Part shown: positions 28,572-38,008 of the stretch, one piece after another | How positions within the stretch are numbered: the stretch's first letter is position 1 | Layout: every line of letters begins with the position of its first letter | Source: an uncultured Prevotellaceae bacterium | GTDB taxonomy: Bacteria > Bacteroidota > Bacteroidia > Bacteroidales > Bacteroidaceae | Assembly: GCA_946415645.1 (NCBI GenBank) | Contig: CAMKTJ010000002.1 | Location: 1 to 64,000 of the forward strand | Length of the DNA: 64,000 bases | Direction of reading: 5' to 3' | The notes under the pieces: model-generated | Told to the model about the DNA's origin: nothing | Seen by the model: only the letters and a program-made list of their open reading frames with translations | Database searches by the model: none | Program-made: the position numbers and the translations under genes

Positions 28572-30089
28572 TTTAACTAACTTCTCTATATCCGCTGTTA
28601 TGTCACATCCTTTCTCAAAGTCCCAGAGGGCAATGCTGCGCAGCTGATAGTAGTAACTCCAATATGAGTGTAGTTCAATAATACGGTCGCGTCGTGCCTG
28701 ATCCTTAGCTGTTGTTGCGTCTGAGAGATCCAGTGTAGAGATGTTTCCTATCTTGAAGGTCTCCACATTTGTGTTGTAGCGTTTGCGTGCAATAGTGTCG
28801 GCTTCACAGGCAATTCGCAACTGCTCGGCCTGATTGTTGAACTTCTCAGTCAGGATAAAGATATCCTGCTTGAACTCCTGTGCCTCTTTGCGCAGCTGTG
28901 CCATCTCTATTTCACGGTAACTCTCTGCCATCTTGCGCTGTCCTTTCCGCTTGCCCCAGTCCAGAATAGGAATGGAGAATCCTACGCTCACTACCTCCTT
29001 GCTCAGCAGGTCGCGATAAGCACCGCCCAATTTGTCTGCTATACCCGTATAGCCCAACTGGGCATAAAGGTTGATGCTGCGTCGGTTAGCCTTTGCAGTG
29101 GCAACACTGTAGTCGGCCTCTAACTGGCGGCGACGCATGGTGGTAGCATGGGAGTTATTCTCAAGGGCATGGTTCAGCACCTCGTCGTATTGCAGATGCA
29201 GGGCAGGGATATTCTCGGGTGTCTCAGGTTCTATATCCTGTTCTATATCCAGGAAGGCACGTAGTGCAAACTGAGAGGCCTGGCAATTGCTCTCGCTGCT
29301 GGTGAGGGCGCTGTGGGCTTTCAGCACGTCCAGTTTGAACTGCAGCACATCATTCTCGCTGATGGAACCCATCTTGCGCTTGGCCAGTGCAACCTCGTAA
29401 AGTTCCTCGGCCTTCTGCAGGTTCTGACGTGCTATGCCCACTTGTTCCTTGGCCAGTAACAGATTAAAGAAATGGCTGATGGCCTGCATAGCCACCTGTT
29501 CCGTCTGTGTCAGGAAGTCGGCCTGTGCCTCGCGGTAGCGCAACGGCTCTATGCGGCGGTTCCACTTCAGGTGGTTGATGCCGAAGATAGGCTGGGAGAG
29601 GGTCAGTGCTACGGGCATGGACATAAACTGGTTGCCGCCCCCCGTTCCTGACTGATGCAGGAAATCTAATGATGTTTCTACCGACAGGGTTCCACCCGTA
29701 GGCCATATCTTCTGGCTTACATATAGCGATCCGTCCAGACCCAGATAGTCGTTACGCACATAGGATATTCCACCGTCAGCCTGCTGATAGCTGGTGTAAC
29801 GTTTGTTGTAACTGGGCAGTGTGGCTGAGAATGACACCTCCGGCAGCAGGTCGGCCTTGTAGCTGCGCCATTGCCAGTAGGCCGACTTCAACCTACCCAA
29901 TGCTACTGCAGCATCCACACTCTGTTTGCGAGCCATCGTTATACATTCGTCCAAGGACAAGCTTATCTTTTCTTGGCCGAATGAGTGAAGAGTGAAGAGT
30001 GAAGAGTGAAGAATAAGAATTACCATCGTTGCTGTTAGGCGACGATATACGAGTAACTGGTTATTGTTATGGGCATTTATTATATTCAT
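28569..30089 (-). CDS. TolC family outer membrane efflux protein
   Basis: ISLSLDECITMARKQSVDAAVALGRLKSAYWQWRSYKADLLPEVSFSA; start placed at MNIINAHNNN. Confidence 0.9.
   Translation of the reverse strand: MNIINAHNNNQLLVYRRLTATMVILILHSSLFTLHSFGQEKISLSLDECITMARKQSVDAAVALGRLKSAYWQWRSYKADLLPEVSFSATLPSYNKRYTSYQQADGGISYVRNDYLGLDGSLYVSQKIWPTGGTLSVETSLDFLHQSGTGGGNQFMSMPVALTLSQPIFGINHLKWNRRIEPLRYREAQADFLTQTEQVAMQAISHFFNLLLAKEQVGIARQNLQKAEELYEVALAKRKMGSISENDVLQFKLDVLKAHSALTSSESNCQASQFALRAFLDIEQDIEPETPENIPALHLQYDEVLNHALENNSHATTMRRRQLEADYSVATAKANRRSINLYAQLGYTGIADKLGGAYRDLLSKEVVSVGFSIPILDWGKRKGQRKMAESYREIEMAQLRKEAQEFKQDIFILTEKFNNQAEQLRIACEADTIARKRYNTNVETFKIGNISTLDLSDATTAKDQARRDRIIELHSYWSYYYQLRSIALWDFEKGCDITADIEKLVK
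29983..30014. repeat. GAGTGAA heptamers (x4) inside the TolC signal-peptide region
   Basis: Encodes ILHSSLFTLHS. Confidence 0.9.
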
Positions 30090-30198
30090 GTGTTTTTTTA
30101 TTATATTTTGTAACCTTAATTCTTCACTCATTATTCTTTACAGCGGTAGCAAATTCTTCACTCTTCATTCTTCATTCTTCACTTTGAGTGAGCTCGAC

Positions 30199-31485
30199 TC
30201 ACTCATATCTTAATGCATTAACTGGTTTCTTATACATAGCTATCAGTGAGGGAGTTATCATTCCTATTGTTACGATAGTGAGAAGGAGAATGTACTGAAT
30301 CAGACAGATGATGCCGTAATGGAGCCAGAAGGTGTTTACCCAGTCCGATTCCAGCCCTGTCTTGACTTCACTCATACCTTTGGCAACCCCGATATTGAAT
30401 GCGAACTGCAGCCAGATAATCCAGCCGATGATGCAGGCTATGAGGGTGAGCAGGGCGACCTCCTTCCAGACCATTCCGAAGATATTTCCGCGTTTGGCAC
30501 CAAAACTGCGCATGATGCCGATGTCCTCTGTGCGCTTGCGCAGCTGCAACCAGAAGGTGCCGAGTGTTCCAAGCACGACGTTTACGAGAAACAGGCCAAG
30601 GAAAAGGCCGATGATGTTCAAGAAGACGTATTGGTCGGTAATATTGGGGGAGTCCTTTTGATAGTCGTCGAAGGTCTTTAACTGTACGAGTTTCTGTGAT
30701 CCTTCCGTAATGATTCCGTCCGGCTGGTTGTGCTGCTCCACGAAAGCCTTGACATCCACATCGGGCTTCAAGCGGATGAGCATGCACGGGGAATTGTCCC
30801 ACAATGTTGTGGTTGTGAAGAGGCTGTAGAAATAGCGTTGGGTCGATATTGCCTTCACGTCTTCTGTTACGCCGGCTATCTTGCAATGCCTCTCGTCTTT
30901 TTCATCCATAGGATATCTGTGACGATGTGAATTCAGTACGACGCGACGGCCTACAACCTGGTCGGTATCGAAGAGGGCAAGGGCAAGACTACGGCTGATG
31001 ACGACCCCGTCTTCGGGACACTCTGCCGAAAGTTTTTCTGCCGTAGGGCTTCCAGTTGCAGTTGTCAGGCCTTGTGTCTCGAAGAAGTGCTCGCCCACGA
31101 TAAATTGGTGGTGGAATGCCACACATTTTCGCGTTGTGTCAGCCTCGACATACAATTCAAACATGCTATAATACTGGGCGTAGTCGCCGATGAAGCTATT
31201 GCTCATGCACACGGATTCCACCTCCGGCATATTGCGGATATGGTCGCGCAGTGCATATAAGGGGGCAAATATGTCGTCTGGAAGCGGTATGCCATGTACG
31301 TGATCTACGTATCCTATCAGCAAATGCTTCTTCTCGAACTCGCCTTTGGCACGGCAGAGATAGGTGTCGTAACCCGCTACAACGGCATGGTCGAGGGAGT
31401 AAAAACTGAGTACACTTATGAGGACTATCTCTACAAAGAGCCAGCCGTTCTGCTTGCGGTGTGCCCAAAAGTTCTTGAATATCAT
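30199..31485 (-). CDS. ABC transporter permease, type A
   Basis: Same architecture as 25925-27187. Confidence 0.85.
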   Translation of the reverse strand: MIFKNFWAHRKQNGWLFVEIVLISVLSFYSLDHAVVAGYDTYLCRAKGEFEKKHLLIGYVDHVHGIPLPDDIFAPLYALRDHIRNMPEVESVCMSNSFIGDYAQYYSMFELYVEADTTRKCVAFHHQFIVGEHFFETQGLTTATGSPTAEKLSAECPEDGVVISRSLALALFDTDQVVGRRVVLNSHRHRYPMDEKDERHCKIAGVTEDVKAISTQRYFYSLFTTTTLWDNSPCMLIRLKPDVDVKAFVEQHNQPDGIITEGSQKLVQLKTFDDYQKDSPNITDQYVFLNIIGLFLGLFLVNVVLGTLGTFWLQLRKRTEDIGIMRSFGAKRGNIFGMVWKEVALLTLIACIIGWIIWLQFAFNIGVAKGMSEVKTGLESDWVNTFWLHYGIICLIQYILLLTIVTIGMITPSLIAMYKKPVNALRYE

Positions 31486-31491
31486 AGGGCT

Positions 31492-32892
31492 TTATCTTTT
31501 CTGATTTAAGGATTCAACAATTGGGCTCCTGAGTGAACGCCATGCAGGGATGAGTACCGCCATGAGGTTGAGCACGGCACAGCAGACGAAGCAGACGAGG
31601 AAGAGTGTGGGCGTGAAGAACAACTGAAAGTCGAAACCGAAATCGATGCTTTTCTGGCCCCACTTCTGGAAGAGAAGTTTGAAGAGAACGTTGTTCCGCA
31701 TCACGCAGATGAAGAGCCACGACAGCAGCCAGCCGACTGCTCCGCCCAAGAGTGTCAGCACCAGATTCTCGAAAAGGACTTCGTTCAGAAGCGTCCCTTG
31801 TTTGGCTCCGAAGGCTTTGCGGATGCCCATTTCCGGACGGCGTGCCTCCATGCGGTTGGTGACCAGGCCGCTCAGGTTGATGGCAGGCAGGAAGAGGAAG
31901 AGTAGCATCAGGATAACTATTGGAATAAGGTTTTCAACCTTCTTAGTTGTAGTCTCTTCTTCATCAGTAAAGAATGAAAATTGCCGGAAGAAGTGACTCT
32001 TCGCCATTACTGTCCACGACAGCGGCTCTCCTATCTGGGCACTCGTTACGGCTTCGTAGTGCTTGCGCAACGGTTCCAGTTCGTCCAGGAAATCCTGTCT
32101 GGAGAAACCTTTCTTCAAAAGGATGCGGACAGAGAGGCTGCCGGCATACGAGATGCCTACCGTCTGCTCCCTCTTAAGTTCGGAATCGAAACTTACGGCA
32201 TTCGAAGTATAGGGGATGTAAACGTCAGCAGCAGCACCAGTCATTGCGGCGCTCAACCTCTTTACCACACCTACTACACGGTAGTGGAAACCGCTGACGA
32301 GAATCATCTCGCCGCCCCTCGTCAGGGGAAGCAGTTTGTCGGAGATGACGCAGACATTGTTGCCATCGCGAAACTCTTTCTCGGAGAAGGGACGTCCGCT
32401 GATGAAGTCGAACTCGTAGAGGCGGAAGAAGTCGGGGTTCGTGTCGAAGAGGGTGATAGTCATCATATTCTGCTCAGTCGTGTCGGAAGCCTCCATGTCC
32501 ACAACGGTATAGGCATCGGAAAGGGCTGCCACTGCCTCCACACAATTCATCTTCCTGAAGCACGAGTCGATGGAGATGGTGGAGCAGTACTCTAAAGTTG
32601 CATTCTCCTGCGACTTCTTCTGGAAGAAGTTCATGAGGTAGAGCGTGCGGCTACGGTTCACCTCGGGCTTAATGTCTGCCATCAGAATGTTCATCACGAT
32701 GGCGATGACCATAGCCGAGGCAATGGCAACGGCTGTGCCCGCAATGTAGATGGCGGAGAACAGCTTGTCGGCACCTATAAGGGCAAAAGCATGAGCAAAG
32801 CCCCCTCCGGCTCTCCCTTTGGGGGAGTGAAACGTCTGGGTGAAGAACTTAATCAGTTTTGTAAATAAACTATTCATTTTTTTATCTTTCAA
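31492..32892 (-). CDS. ABC transporter permease, type B
   Basis: GADKLFSAIYIAGTAVAIASAM…SPIVESLNQKR; N-terminus contains repeat-derived HSPKGRAGGGFAHAFALI. Confidence 0.85.
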   Translation of the reverse strand: MKDKKMNSLFTKLIKFFTQTFHSPKGRAGGGFAHAFALIGADKLFSAIYIAGTAVAIASAMVIAIVMNILMADIKPEVNRSRTLYLMNFFQKKSQENATLEYCSTISIDSCFRKMNCVEAVAALSDAYTVVDMEASDTTEQNMMTITLFDTNPDFFRLYEFDFISGRPFSEKEFRDGNNVCVISDKLLPLTRGGEMILVSGFHYRVVGVVKRLSAAMTGAAADVYIPYTSNAVSFDSELKREQTVGISYAGSLSVRILLKKGFSRQDFLDELEPLRKHYEAVTSAQIGEPLSWTVMAKSHFFRQFSFFTDEEETTTKKVENLIPIVILMLLFLFLPAINLSGLVTNRMEARRPEMGIRKAFGAKQGTLLNEVLFENLVLTLLGGAVGWLLSWLFICVMRNNVLFKLLFQKWGQKSIDFGFDFQLFFTPTLFLVCFVCCAVLNLMAVLIPAWRSLRSPIVESLNQKR

Positions 32893-32938
32893 CAGGGTTG
32901 AGGCACTCCCCCAAAGGGGGAGCGGGGAGGGGGCTTTT
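32799..32938. repeat. REPIN-like doublet spanning the type B start codon and ending at the ATPase stop
   Basis: AGCCCCCTCCGGCTCTCCCTTTGGGGGAGTG … CACTCCCCCAAAGGGGGAGCGGGGAGGGGGCT. Confidence 0.85.
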
Positions 32939-33614
32939 ACTGAATCTGTCTTCCGTCTAGGAACTTGATGATGCGATCTGTCTGCGCTGCCTGCTGCTCG
33001 TTGTGTGTTACCATCACAATGGTGCGACCGTCCTCCTTGTTCAGCTTGTGCAGCAATTCCATAATCTCGGCACCCATCTTAGAGTCCAGGTTACCTGTGG
33101 GCTCGTCGGCAAGGATAATCTCGGGATTACCGATGATGGCGCGGGCGATGGCTACACGCTGGCACTGACCACCGGAGAGCTGCGAGGGACGGTGCTTCAT
33201 ACGGTGACTCAGTCCTACACGCTCTATGGCTTCCTTAGCCAGACGCAGACGCTCGCTGCTGCGCACACCGCGGTAGATAAGGGGAATCTGCACATTGTCC
33301 AGTACGTTCAGGGTACTTATCAGGTGGAAACTCTGGAACACAAAGCCCAGCGTCTTGTTACGAATTTCTGCCAGTTTGTTGTCGCTCATGTGCGTGTCTA
33401 TAACTTGTCCGCACAACTCAATCTGTCCGCTAGTAGGTTCGTCCAGCAGGCCCATGATGTTCAGCAACGTGGATTTACCACAACCGGAGGGGCCCATGAT
33501 GCTCAGGAACTCACCCTTCTTCACTTCGATGTTGACATTCTCCAATGCCTGGGTCTCCACTTCGTCAGTACGATAAATTTTGTTAATCTCAGTCAGTTTA
33601 ATTACAGTTTCCAT
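32937..33614 (-). CDS. ABC transporter ATP-binding protein (LolD/MacB-type)
   Basis: GPSGCGKSTLLNIMG Walker A, LSGGQCQRVAIARAI signature, IILADEPTGNLDS. Confidence 0.97.
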   Translation of the reverse strand: METVIKLTEINKIYRTDEVETQALENVNIEVKKGEFLSIMGPSGCGKSTLLNIMGLLDEPTSGQIELCGQVIDTHMSDNKLAEIRNKTLGFVFQSFHLISTLNVLDNVQIPLIYRGVRSSERLRLAKEAIERVGLSHRMKHRPSQLSGGQCQRVAIARAIIGNPEIILADEPTGNLDSKMGAEIMELLHKLNKEDGRTIVMVTHNEQQAAQTDRIIKFLDGRQIQ

Positions 33615-33728
33615 AATGTTATTATTTTTGTTGTTAATATTGTTCTTTTTTTTGCAGTTAGTGGTTAGAAGTTAGTGGTTAGAAGTTAGTGGTTAGAGGA
33701 TAGTTTAGCCCATTGTGTTCCCTAATCT

Positions 33729-35108
33729 CTAATCTTTTAACGCCACCGTTATTTTACTGTTTATTATCTTAAATGCCGGGATGGTTGTGCCTATCAGCAC
33801 CGTACATAATATAATAAGGTATACTATAGAAGAGACAATGAGGTAGTGTGGCCAGAAGTGATTGACCCAAGTCAGGTCTGATTCTGGTCCCGGGTTGTAG
33901 TTTCCTTGGTACATTTTGAATGTCTCATGAATACCGTCGGTTTCAAATCCGCTATGAGCGTAGTTCAGATAGATGACGCATCCTATGACTACGGCGATGG
34001 TAGCCAGTAAGGCGCCTTCTGTTAGGAACGAGAACAGAAGACGTAATTTGCTGGCACCATATGTGCGTCGTACGCCACATTCCTCTGTTCGGCGCTTAGC
34101 CTGCAGCCATACGGTACCTATAACGGCCAGACTCAGGTTGATGAGGAAGAATATCGCCAGCGTGAGTTTAGCCTGCAGCCATACGGTACCTATAACGGCC
34201 AGACTCAGGTTGATGAGGAAGAATATCGCCAGCGTGAGGTTTGTATTCACCTCCTGTGGTTTCTTGTCCTCCAGTTCTTCCTGATGAATGAACTCTTCGT
34301 AGGTCATTATCTTATTGATACGGAAGAAGTCGGTCTTAGCTGTTTGCTGAATATCCTGGGCGTGCTCCTCTATGTACTTGGCTGGGTTTATGCCTTTCTT
34401 CAGTCGGATGATGATGTACGCTCCCATGCCTCTTGAATCGTTAGGCAGGTAAATGATACTTTGAACGGCGCTGTAGCGCAACTTCTGCACGTCTGCCACC
34501 ACACCGGCTACTGTAAAATCATGGGCCTCCCCGCCCTTATATCCATAGTAAAATCGTTGGAAGTGTTTCCCCACGACTCCCTCAGCTGTACCAAACAAAG
34601 CCTTTGCTCCGGACTCAGAGAGAACTGCCTGATTTGATTCAGTATCTATCCTGGATAACTCCTCGGCCGATGGGCTACCTGACAATGGCTTCAGGCCGTA
34701 TGTCTCAAAGAAATTACAGTCAGAAGTGAATCCCACCCATGCTAGTGTTATGGTATCTTGCTCGTAGCATACGTATTCGTTGCTATAGTATTTTGCTGAA
34801 ATGGTGGAATATGGGCTTTTGTGGCAGTAAGCGTTCTCCACACCATCTAGTGGTTTCAGACGGTTTATCAGCTTGGGCAGATACTCAAAGGCTACGTCCC
34901 AGGCATCGCGGTCAACCGTACCGTTGTAGAGGGCTTTCCCTTCTATATAGATAAGACGGTCAGTATCATAGCCAATTGGCAGACTTCGGTAGTAAAGGTT
35001 CACCACAGCAGGGTCGATAACTACCCATGCTACAATGGTAATGACTATGAGTTCCAGAAAGAGCCAGACTTTTTCTCTTTTCCTTTTCCAAATATCCTTA
35101 ACTATCAT
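33729..35108 (-). CDS. ABC transporter permease, type A, with internal 24-aa TM duplication
   Basis: LTLAIFFLINLSLAVIGTVWLQAK occurs twice in tandem. Confidence 0.85.
   Translation of the reverse strand: MIVKDIWKRKREKVWLFLELIVITIVAWVVIDPAVVNLYYRSLPIGYDTDRLIYIEGKALYNGTVDRDAWDVAFEYLPKLINRLKPLDGVENAYCHKSPYSTISAKYYSNEYVCYEQDTITLAWVGFTSDCNFFETYGLKPLSGSPSAEELSRIDTESNQAVLSESGAKALFGTAEGVVGKHFQRFYYGYKGGEAHDFTVAGVVADVQKLRYSAVQSIIYLPNDSRGMGAYIIIRLKKGINPAKYIEEHAQDIQQTAKTDFFRINKIMTYEEFIHQEELEDKKPQEVNTNLTLAIFFLINLSLAVIGTVWLQAKLTLAIFFLINLSLAVIGTVWLQAKRRTEECGVRRTYGASKLRLLFSFLTEGALLATIAVVIGCVIYLNYAHSGFETDGIHETFKMYQGNYNPGPESDLTWVNHFWPHYLIVSSIVYLIILCTVLIGTTIPAFKIINSKITVALKD
34096..34239. repeat. 72-bp tandem duplication
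   Basis: ttagcctgcagccatacggtacc…cgccagcgtgag repeated with 72-bp period. Confidence 0.97.
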
Positions 35109-35109
35109 A

Positions 35110-36465
35110 TTAACGTTTCTCCATCATTGATTCTACAATTGGTTTTCTTAGGCTTAGCCATGCGGGTATCAGGGCAGAGAGCAGATTCAGCACCAGAACA
35201 GCGATGAAGGCGCCCACAAAGAGTAGGGGAGCAAACAGCATCTCACCAGAGACAACAGGTGAGGCTCCAATAATACTATTATCGAAGAACATACCCAGTA
35301 TATCTGTTCTCATTACGTAGATAGCGAACCATGCTGCCAGCAGGCCAATGATACCGCCGATGCTGGTCAGCACCAAATTCTCTTTTATCACCTGACCTAA
35401 CAATGTTCTACGACGGGCGCCGAAAGACTTTCGGACTCCCATTTCTGCCGTACGGCGCTCCATCCTTCCTGCTACAATACCGCAGAGATTCAAGGCAGGA
35501 ACAAAGAGCAGTATGAAAAGGATGCCAGCAAAATGCATTATAACCTGCCAGTTGGATATATCTTCGAAGCTATCATCGCTTGACGCGTTACGCAGTGTGT
35601 GCATCGGGTGGGTTTCCATCATACGTGTCAGCCGGACAACCTGCTTTACATCATCCCCCGCGCCATCGTAGTTCATCACTCCCGATTGTGTTATTCGGGC
35701 AGATAGCTCGTTCAGTTCCTGCTTCAGCGCCTGTAACTGCTTATTGTCCTTTACCGTTAGCACAATGCTGTACAATCCTGCATAGGGCTTTCCTTTCCAT
35801 GCTGTTTTGTGGTGTGTGTAGGGATAGAATATCTGTGCATAGCTATCGGGGGTCAGTCGGTTGGCACATCGTACAACACCTACCACACGTCTTGTCCCTA
35901 ATTCCTCTATGTTTATCATTTTCCCAACGGTTTTCACGCCTTTTCCGAAATACTTCTCCGCCAAATCGTCACTGATAACGCAGACCTTTTCCTTGTTCTC
36001 TACATCCTGCTTTGTAAGCGGACGACCTTCCAGAAAATCATATTTGTATATCTTGAAGAAATCGGCATTGGTATAGTTGGCTATTACCTCAATGAGATCA
36101 TCCTTTCCTTTTATAACGTATTCTTTACAATTCGCTCTCACTTCTCCCGTTCCGCCTGCCAAGCTTGTTGGCGCACAATACTCATAGTTCTTGCAGGGTA
36201 GGAACCATTCCTCCAACGCTTTCTCGCTATACATGTTTCTAACCCTTCCCTTCGCTTCTCCATTCTGTTGTAATTCAATGATAAGACTATTAAAGTACAC
36301 TGTGCGCATGCGGTTCACCTCGGGGTAGATGGGGGCGAGCTTGATGTAATAGACCACTGCCATCACCATAGTGAAGGCTATTGCCATTGCCGTTCCCGCA
36401 ATATGTATGGCGGAGAATAGTTTCTCCTCCTTTATCATCAACAATACCTGTCTAATTATTCTCAT
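35110..36465 (-). CDS. ABC transporter permease, type B
   Basis: MRIIRQVLLMIKEEKLFSAIHIAGTAMAIAFTM…RKPIVESMMEKR. Confidence 0.85.
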   Translation of the reverse strand: MRIIRQVLLMIKEEKLFSAIHIAGTAMAIAFTMVMAVVYYIKLAPIYPEVNRMRTVYFNSLIIELQQNGEAKGRVRNMYSEKALEEWFLPCKNYEYCAPTSLAGGTGEVRANCKEYVIKGKDDLIEVIANYTNADFFKIYKYDFLEGRPLTKQDVENKEKVCVISDDLAEKYFGKGVKTVGKMINIEELGTRRVVGVVRCANRLTPDSYAQIFYPYTHHKTAWKGKPYAGLYSIVLTVKDNKQLQALKQELNELSARITQSGVMNYDGAGDDVKQVVRLTRMMETHPMHTLRNASSDDSFEDISNWQVIMHFAGILFILLFVPALNLCGIVAGRMERRTAEMGVRKSFGARRRTLLGQVIKENLVLTSIGGIIGLLAAWFAIYVMRTDILGMFFDNSIIGASPVVSGEMLFAPLLFVGAFIAVLVLNLLSALIPAWLSLRKPIVESMMEKR

Positions 36466-36504
36466 ATTATTCTTCTTTTAATCTCTAATCCCTAATCCCT
36501 ATCC

Positions 36505-36564
36505 GGCGCCCTTTTCGTTATGACGTTATATCGTAATAACGTTGTTTCGATTTTTTTTGAGGCC
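36505..36564. repeat. 8-bp-period palindromic element, copy 2 (degenerate ends)
   Basis: ggcgcccttttcgttatgacgttatatcgtaataacgttgtttcgat…gaggcc. Confidence 0.7.
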
Positions 36565-36579
36565 ATTATGAATTGTGAA

Positions 36580-37911
36580 TTATGAATTATCATGTAGCGC
36601 CTCCGTTATTTTACTGTTTATTATCTTAAATGCCGGGATGGCTGTTCCTATCAGTACCGTACATAATATAATAAGGTATACTACGGCAGAGACGATGAGG
36701 AAGTGAGGCCAGAAATGATCCACCCAGGTTTGGTCTTGAAGGGGCGTAAAACAACATGTATAATACATTGCATTGAAATAATCCTTGCCATAAGAAGTGC
36801 CTGGTATATAGCCACTGTAGGCATAGTTAAGGAAGATGAAGCATCCAATTATTACAGCTATGGTAGCCATCAAGGCACCTTCTGCAAGAAACGAGAGCAT
36901 CAGACGTAATTTGGTAGCACCGTATGCACGCCGAACGCCACATTCCTCGGTACGACATTTAGCCTGTAGCCAAACTGTTCCAATAACAGCTAAACAGAGG
37001 TTCAGTAAGAAGAACAGTGCCATTGCCAAGCTGCGGTTAACCTCTTGAGTATTGCCTTTTTCCAATTCCTTTTGCTGAAGAAATTCATCAAATGTAGTCA
37101 GTTTGGTGATACGCCAATCTTCTGTTTTACCTTTGGCTTTGACTTCACGTCCATGTTCTGCAATAAAATGCTGGGGGGTAACATCTTTCTTCAGGCGAAT
37201 AATAAAACGAATGTCGTACCAGAGTAATTTTTCAGGAACGAACATGATAGACTGCATATTAGCAGATACAGAAGCGCGGATGTCTTCAACCACACCGGCT
37301 ACAGTAACATCGCAATCACCTTTTTCTTTATCTACATGCTTAAAATGCCTACCTAATACATCTGTGGTACCGAAGAGTGACTCGGCAGCTTTTCGTGTCA
37401 GTACAGCCTGACGGCCTATTTCCGCCAGTTTAGACAATTCCTCAGCCTTTGGACTGCCCGGTAAGGGTTTAAGGCCATATGTCTCAAAGAAATGGATATC
37501 GGGATAGAAATCTATGTGAGCTAAATACATTGTATCCTTTCCGCTAGAGACAGTATAGCATGCACCGTCGTTAATTCCAATTTGTGAGAATGAGCTTTTA
37601 TAGAAGTAAACATTCTCAACTTCCTCAAAGGATTCAAACTGCGATGTGGCTTGTGTCCTAATATGATCCCACGTTTGCTCGTTAGGATTATCCGGCCAGA
37701 TATTATCCGTTGCTTCAGCGTAAATCAGTTGTTCATGGTCATAACCCATAGGTAGGCTATAGTAATAGAGGTTGACAATAGCCGGGTCAAAGACAATCCA
37801 TGCCACTATGGTGATAACTATGAGTTCCAGGAAGAGCCAGAGGTTACCCCTCCTCCAACTCCCCCCGAGGGGGGAGAGATTAAAAAACGATGTGTGTTCT
37901 TTATTATTCAT
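36580..37911 (-). CDS. ABC transporter permease, type A
   Basis: LWLFLELIVITIVAWIVFDPAIVNLYYYSLPMGYD…; N-terminus contains palindrome-derived NLSPLGGSWRRGN. Confidence 0.85.
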   Translation of the reverse strand: MNNKEHTSFFNLSPLGGSWRRGNLWLFLELIVITIVAWIVFDPAIVNLYYYSLPMGYDHEQLIYAEATDNIWPDNPNEQTWDHIRTQATSQFESFEEVENVYFYKSSFSQIGINDGACYTVSSGKDTMYLAHIDFYPDIHFFETYGLKPLPGSPKAEELSKLAEIGRQAVLTRKAAESLFGTTDVLGRHFKHVDKEKGDCDVTVAGVVEDIRASVSANMQSIMFVPEKLLWYDIRFIIRLKKDVTPQHFIAEHGREVKAKGKTEDWRITKLTTFDEFLQQKELEKGNTQEVNRSLAMALFFLLNLCLAVIGTVWLQAKCRTEECGVRRAYGATKLRLMLSFLAEGALMATIAVIIGCFIFLNYAYSGYIPGTSYGKDYFNAMYYTCCFTPLQDQTWVDHFWPHFLIVSAVVYLIILCTVLIGTAIPAFKIINSKITEALHDNS

Positions 37912-37944
37912 TTGTTTTCTTCGTTTTTATCGATAATTTCGTTT

Positions 37945-38007
37945 GGCCGCCTTTCGTTATATCGTTATTACGTTATAACGTTATTACGATTTTTAGGCGG
38001 GCGGCCT
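37945..38007. repeat. 8-bp-period palindromic element, copy 3
   Basis: ggccgcctttcgttatatcgttattacgttataacgttattacgatttttaggcgggcggcc. Confidence 0.85.
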
Positions 38008-38008
38008 C

